Source of the DNA: Dasypus novemcinctus
Taxonomy: Eukaryota > Chordata > Mammalia > Cingulata > Dasypodidae
Reading direction: 5' to 3'
Length of the DNA stretch: 64,000 nucleotides
Assembly (NCBI RefSeq): GCF_030445035.2
Contig: NC_080682.1
Span: forward strand, 28,812,770 to 28,876,769
The position numbers were made by a program, and so were the translations under genes. The notes beneath the pieces are model-generated. The model ran no database searches. It saw nothing but the letters and a program-made list of their open reading frames with translations, and was not told where the DNA came from. Numbering within the stretch: position 1 is the first letter of the stretch; every line of letters begins with the position of its first letter. This document shows, in pieces, positions 59,740 to 64,000 of this stretch.

Positions 59740-61205
59740 AGAGGGGATAAGTGGATCAAAAGCAGTATAAAAGAATAAATATGGCTGGTAAAGTTTAACA
59801 ACATGTGCAATTAAAAACATCTGTATTGTTATAATGTGTTTATATGTGTGCAACTCTGCTTCTCATTTGTACAGATTTTATAAAAGTGAATACTCAAAAT
59901 AATGACAAAAATCTATGGTATAAAACATGTAATGTGTAAACATATCATTTGTAACAATGAAAACAAAGGTATGCAGATAGTGGGGTATAGGAAAAATGTG
60001 TATCTGAAGTTCATTTGATATAATTACAAATGAGAGGGATTGTGGGAAGATAGAGTAAGGAATTCCAGAACTCAGTCAATTTAGCCAAAACAAATATTAA
60101 ATAGGTAGGAGTTTATCTGACACAAATATTTTGAAACTTGGGTGAAGAGAAGAGCACTGCAACTCTTTGAGGTAAGGGAGGGAGGAGAAATCTGATAAAT
60201 TATGGTAAAGAACAATAAATTGCTCTCTCATCATGGCTGCTACTAGCACACATGCTCCGCTTTCATGGCAGGCTACCCTGAGGTTCAGGCTCTGGGAACC
60301 TCCCTTTTGACCAAAAGGGAAATAAAAACACTCTTCTCTAAGTCCACGTGTGGGCTTGGCTGATCACTGATCGTGGCTTTTGAGAAGGATCACTGGGGAC
60401 CCAGCTCTAAAAGCAGTCATTGTTTCAATAAGCCCCTGTTACAGGCTGTGGCAACCATTGTTTCCACCTGCCCCAGACAAAGACCCTGGCAAAAATGGTT
60501 TCAAACATCCCTGAGAATAGGTCTTGGAGGTTGGTACTTAAGGACACAGTGCTTACTCAGGGCACTGGAGGGCAGTTAGTTAAAGAGCTGCATTTGCTTG
60601 GCACGGCAAGAAAGCTTAGCTTTGGGTATCAGTAAGAGAATCTCTTGGTATCCTTACTGTACCCATCCGTAGAGCATTTTGGAGTCATTCTGTACCATCT
60701 TTGTGGTCCCTGTCACTGATTTAGCTGGGAAATCCTGATTTTAGAAAGGCTTTAGAGGTCTTATATGACCCTCATCCCCTGATGTATATACTCCAACAAC
60801 TACAGAATGAAGATAGAAATCAATAACAGAAGAGGAAATGGAAAATTCACAAATATGTGGAACTTAACCAAAGTACTCTTAAAACAACCAAGGAGATAAA
60901 GAGAAAACCAGAAACAAAATTAGGATATATTTTGAGGCAAATGAAATGAAAATAAAGCATACCAAATGTCATGGGATGTAGTGAAGACAGTGCTGAGAAG
61001 GAAATTTGTAGCTCAAGATAAATTAAAAAGAAGAAACTTCTCAAATCAGAGACATAACTCAAAACTGGAAGAACTAGAAAAAGAAGAGCAAATGAAATCC
61101 AGAGTGACAAGAAGGAAAGAAATAAGAAAAATATTAGAGCACAGATAAGTGAAATAGAATTTTAAAAAATAGAGGTCAACAAAATCTAATCCAGGTTCTT
61201 CAAAT
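59740..61205 (+). mobile_element. Old L1 sequence (5' UTR and ORF2 fragments)
   Basis: 59740-60034 resembles an L1 region between ORF1 and ORF2. From about 60035 (GGGATTGTGGGAAGATAGAG) a 5' UTR begins, and GCTCTCTCATCATGGCTGCT and CAGGCTCTGGGAACCTCCC occur within it. 60785-61205 is an ORF2 segment between endonuclease and RT (for example GTAGTGAAGACAGTGCTGAG). The order implies internal deletions or two L1 copies. Confidence 0.6.
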
Positions 61206-61679
61206 ATGTAGCATATTATGGATATATTCCTGCTCCTAAAGGAAAGAGGAACAGACATCTTCACATGCAACCCATAGGGATTTTGAATCAATCTTTCAGT
61301 CACCTAATTTTTTTTCCAAATGGTATTCTGTAGAACATTTTAATTTGTAATTTATGTCAAGGTCAACTTAAAAATAATGATATGGTTCCTATTAGTAAGA
61401 GAAAAAGCCGTCTGGAGCAGAAAGAAAAGGAGCTCCCTTCTGACATTTTTCTGGGAAAGGTAAGTTTAGGGTTACTTAGAAAAATTGCTATTATATGGCA
61501 GGAACATTTTCACATAATTAGTGGAAGAAATGAATAAAGGCAGAGAAAGGAGAAATGATCAAATGAGGTCTAAGAAAGGGCACATTTTAGTTAGATGTCT
61601 ATGTATAGGAAATAAATAAAATAAGACAAAACAAATTAGAACCCACAATCCACCTATTCTAATTAACCAAATATTGTGA
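61206..61679. other. Unassigned AT-rich spacer
   Basis: No gene or repeat recognised. Confidence 0.4.
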
Positions 61680-62222
61680 GTGACAGCATAAAATATTATA
61701 AATTTTTCATTTAATTAAATGTATGACTTCACTGGAAAAGCTCCATGACTTTTCTTTTATATTTTAAAAAAACTATGAGAGAAATGTTTTGCATTAATAT
61801 TAACTGAATGAAGGTAGGGACAAAAATGTTTATGTAGATGTGATAAAAAGAAGAATTGAAAAAAATTTAAAAAAGTTGATGAATATGATGTAATCAATCT
61901 ATTATTCATTATATGAGATATATACTAAGAAGAAAAATATCAGCTATGAAAGATTATCTTGCCAACAGAACAATGATACACTTACATCCACAATGACAAG
62001 ACATAAACTAAATTTAACTTGGAATCTGAAAGTAAGTGTTTCATGGCCAAGCTGAATGATTAAAAGCTATGTGTGATTTAGCATTCTGTCTAAAATATAC
62101 TCCTCTTTAAAAGAGCAAAATATTTGAAAAACAATTAGATACAATGATAGAAATCAATCTAATTAAATATATAAAATAATAAATATATAAAATTTCCTAT
62201 AAATATTTCAATTTTTCTTATA
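61680..62222. repeat. Noncoding segment related to 6620-7330
   Basis: Collinear relative of the segment near the left end of the window (see 6620-7330). It ends where an LTR fragment begins. Confidence 0.6.
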
Positions 62223-62227
62223 AAAAC

Positions 62228-62372
62228 AAACGTGAAAATAGACTGTGGTGAGGGAAGTAACTTATGGTTTATGGCCTGGCAACTGTAAGCTCCTAACCCA
62301 AATAGATACCCTTTATGAAAACCAACAGATTTCTGGCATTTTGCATCAGTATCCCTTTGGCTGACTATTACA
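62228..62372 (+). repeat. Family B LTR, 3' end only (5' LTR)
   Basis: GTGAAAATAGACTGTGGTGA...CCCTTTGGCTGACTATTACA, the complement of the family B LTR left end at 17501. About 145 bp of LTR remains. Confidence 0.82.
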
Positions 62373-62377
62373 GCATT

Positions 62378-62392
62378 TAGTACCAAGGAGTG
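62378..62392 (+). other. Primer binding site, tRNA-Leu-like
   Basis: TAGTACCAAGGAGTG resembles the TGGTACCAGGAGTGG site of ERVL/MaLR elements, five bases after the LTR end. Confidence 0.6.
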
Positions 62393-62414
62393 AAGTTCTT
62401 TTGCCATTACTAAA

Positions 62415-63302
62415 ATGCTGGAATGGTTTTATAAATGGGTAAGGGGTATTTTTTGGAGGAATTGTGAGATGCTTGGGACAAAAAGACCTACAATGTTTTG
62501 AAGAGACTGTTGATAGCAGTATGGATGCTAAGGAGATCTTTTATGATGCCTTAGAAGGAAACGATGAAACTAGTGGAAACTTGAGGAAAGATGATCCATG
62601 TTTTAAAGTTACAGAGAATTTAGCAAGATTAGCTCCTGCTGTTCTACAGAAGACAGAATTTGAATATGGAAAGCCTGGGCATTTAGATGAAGAAATTTCC
62701 AAAGTAAACCCAGAGAATGTGGCTTGGCTTCTGCTTGCAGCTTACAGCAAAATGCTAAATGAGAGAGAAATGCTGAGGACTGACCTGTCAGGCACAAAGA
62801 AAACAGAAACTGATTCTGGAAATTCCAAGCCCTGGAAATTAAGCTCCCAGATGAAAATACCCCATTGGAGGACTTATTTAAACTTGGAACTGGTAAATCA
62901 GGATTGAAGATGCAGTTATCTAGGAAAGACTTGTGGAGAGTCTTACTGTTTGATGTCTTGGAACCCTGCTTACTACATGCCAAACCAACAAACTTTTTGA
63001 GAGAGCTGTATGAACAAAACCACTGTTGGCTTGGACTAAAAGAGGCATGGAAAGGAATCCTGGAAGGAGAAACAGCTTTAAGAGGAAAACCATGGAAGCT
63101 GAGATCTGGAATTAAGACATCACCATGGACCAAGAGAGGAATGCCACCCATGTGTACAGAGAGGGTGTTTGCCCCAGCAGTTGAAAAGGGTGAATGTTCC
63201 CACCCAATGTTTAGGGAGAGTTTTATGACCCCAGGGTACAGAGAGGGTAGAGCACATTCCTCAGGGATTAGGGTGGCTAAAATCAGCACCCCACAGATCT
63301 GA
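62415..63302 (+). pseudogene. MaLR-like internal open frames
   Basis: The non-pol internal region of the MaLR-like element. A frame from ATG at 62415 (MLEWFYKWVRG) stops soon. A second frame, open at 62464-62907 but entered by GTG, reads CFEETVDSSMDAKEIFYDAL and then ENVAWLLLAAYSKMLNEREM (147 codons). A third frame, 62865-63302, overlaps it and runs 145 codons. MaLR internal regions are thought to derive from gag, but I see no major homology region or zinc knuckle here. The run of open frames is long for such an old element. The frame changes indicate it is not a working gene. No close function can be assigned. Confidence 0.5.
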
Positions 63303-63927
63303 GAGGGATGGACATGCCCCCCATGGATTAGGGAAGGCCAGGTGGTCAACTCGTTGCTCTCAGTGGGTTGAGCCTGTTTGCCAAAGGTTAGGGGGCATGT
63401 TGTATTCATGTCTCTGTACAAGGGGGGGTTAAGATTCTAACCCAAAGATTGGATAAGTTGTGGCAATTACCCCAACAGTTTTGAAGAGTGAGGTCTGGGG
63501 CTTGGTTGACACCTAAATGCTTGATGAGGGTGGAATCAAGAAAATGACCATTGGGCAAGCATATGGAAAGGGTGGGTTTCCACAAGATCACAAGGAGAAG
63601 AAACCATCATCTTAAGAATGACTCTCAGACTGAAATTGAGTGGAGGATGCCATGCAGGTTTACTGAACTGTAGGAGTCCCATGACTCATATTTCCCTCAC
63701 AATTTCTCCTTATAGTAAAGAAAATGCTTATGCTTTCTCTGTCCACTTTTGTATTGGAAACAGATAAATTTTTGTGTAAGTTTCAGAGGTCTATAGCAGA
63801 CAGGACTTTGCCCCAAGACAAACTGCATTTCTTTAAATTGATTGTGATTCAATTTAGTACTTGCACTGTTATTAATTTAAGGTTTTCTTGAATATTGTAA
63901 TGTCTTTTTGGAATTCAGAGAGTGGAA
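63303..63927 (+). other. 3' noncoding part of the MaLR-like element
   Basis: No coding potential recognised. It ends in the purine-rich GGAATTCAGAGAGTGGAA (63910-63927), the likely polypurine tract. Confidence 0.55.
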
Positions 63928-64000
63928 TGTAACAGTTTGATATAGTTATGAATTCCAAAAATAGATATTGGATTATGTTTGTAATCTGGTCTGTAACTGT
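63928..64000 (+). repeat. Family B LTR, 5' start (3' LTR), cut by window end
   Basis: TGTAACAGTTTGATATAGTT and GAATTCCAAAAATAGATATT match the complement of the family B LTR right ends at 18205 and 25462. Confidence 0.85.

Larger units (their letters stand above)
62228..64000 (+). mobile_element. ERVL-MaLR-like element with both LTR junctions, runs off window
   Basis: A truncated 5' LTR of family B (62228-62372), internal sequence (62373-63927) and the start of the 3' LTR (63928 onward) lie in the same direction. A leucine-tRNA-like primer site (62378-62392) and a purine-rich tract (63910-63927) sit at the right places. The internal region is only about 1.56 kb and has no pol, as in non-autonomous MaLR elements. 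Confidence 0.78.

Noticed and set aside
1-64000. CRISPR array or bacterial-type operon
   Set aside because: No regularly spaced short repeats. All direct repeats found are target duplications, LTR pairs, tandem duplications or microsatellites.

Overview
This window looks like a piece of an armadillo-type (xenarthran) genome. It is AT-rich vertebrate DNA with no operons. It carries three long tRNA-derived SINEs of the kind I know from Dasypus (28380-28800, 38140-38531, 46577-47012), xenarthran-type L1 3' ends, and many ERVL/MaLR-type LTRs. The species call is from memory of these repeat families, not from a search.

Host genes are few. One intact olfactory receptor of OR5T type lies at 33479-34411 (+). 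A broken OR8H-type receptor lies about 8.4 kb away at 42807-43733 (-). The OR5T(+)/OR8H(-) pairing matches my recollection of the human chr11q12 receptor cluster. A short protein-like open stretch at 44877-45155 (-) is unrecognised. Everything else I can explain is transposable-element sequence.

Layout: 1-4237, old ERVL pol with its MLT2-like 3' LTR. 4.7-5.2 kb, CpG-rich patch. 5.4-5.8 kb, LTR. 7.3-12.3 kb, L1 sequence with a perfect 90-bp tandem duplication. 14.0-17.4 kb, antisense class I ERV (env and integrase remnants) split by a younger solo LTR. 17.5-20.7 kb, a cluster of LTRs, one split by a retrotransposed insert. 20.7-26.9 kb, a nearly full-length but decayed L1 split by an LTR. 27.1-27.8 kb, antisense ERVL reverse transcriptase. 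28.4-47.5 kb, the receptor-gene interval with SINEs and HAL1/L1-like ORF1. 47.7-48.2 kb, solo LTR with a 5-bp target duplication. 48.3-61.2 kb, old L1 sequence interrupted by LTRs and by a complete-length provirus. 62.2-64.0 kb, an ERVL-MaLR-like element running off the window.

The most notable object is the minus-strand provirus at 49798-58774. It has two 445-bp LTRs, a tRNA-Lys3-type primer site, gag, dUTPase plus protease, pol and env in betaretroviral (type D) order. Both expected frameshift heptamers are still in phase. The envelope is of gammaretroviral type and keeps the SDGGGx2Dx2R motif of the ASCT2-using (RDR) interference group. The provirus is defective: the gag start codon is lost, the protease active site is mutated, and gag, pol and env all carry stops and frameshifts. 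Its env frame is still open for 484 codons and stops just before the membrane anchor.

No undescribed host gene system is evident. The points best worth following are the truncated env, the MaLR-like internal frames at the right edge, and an unexplained pair of related noncoding segments near the two ends of the window.
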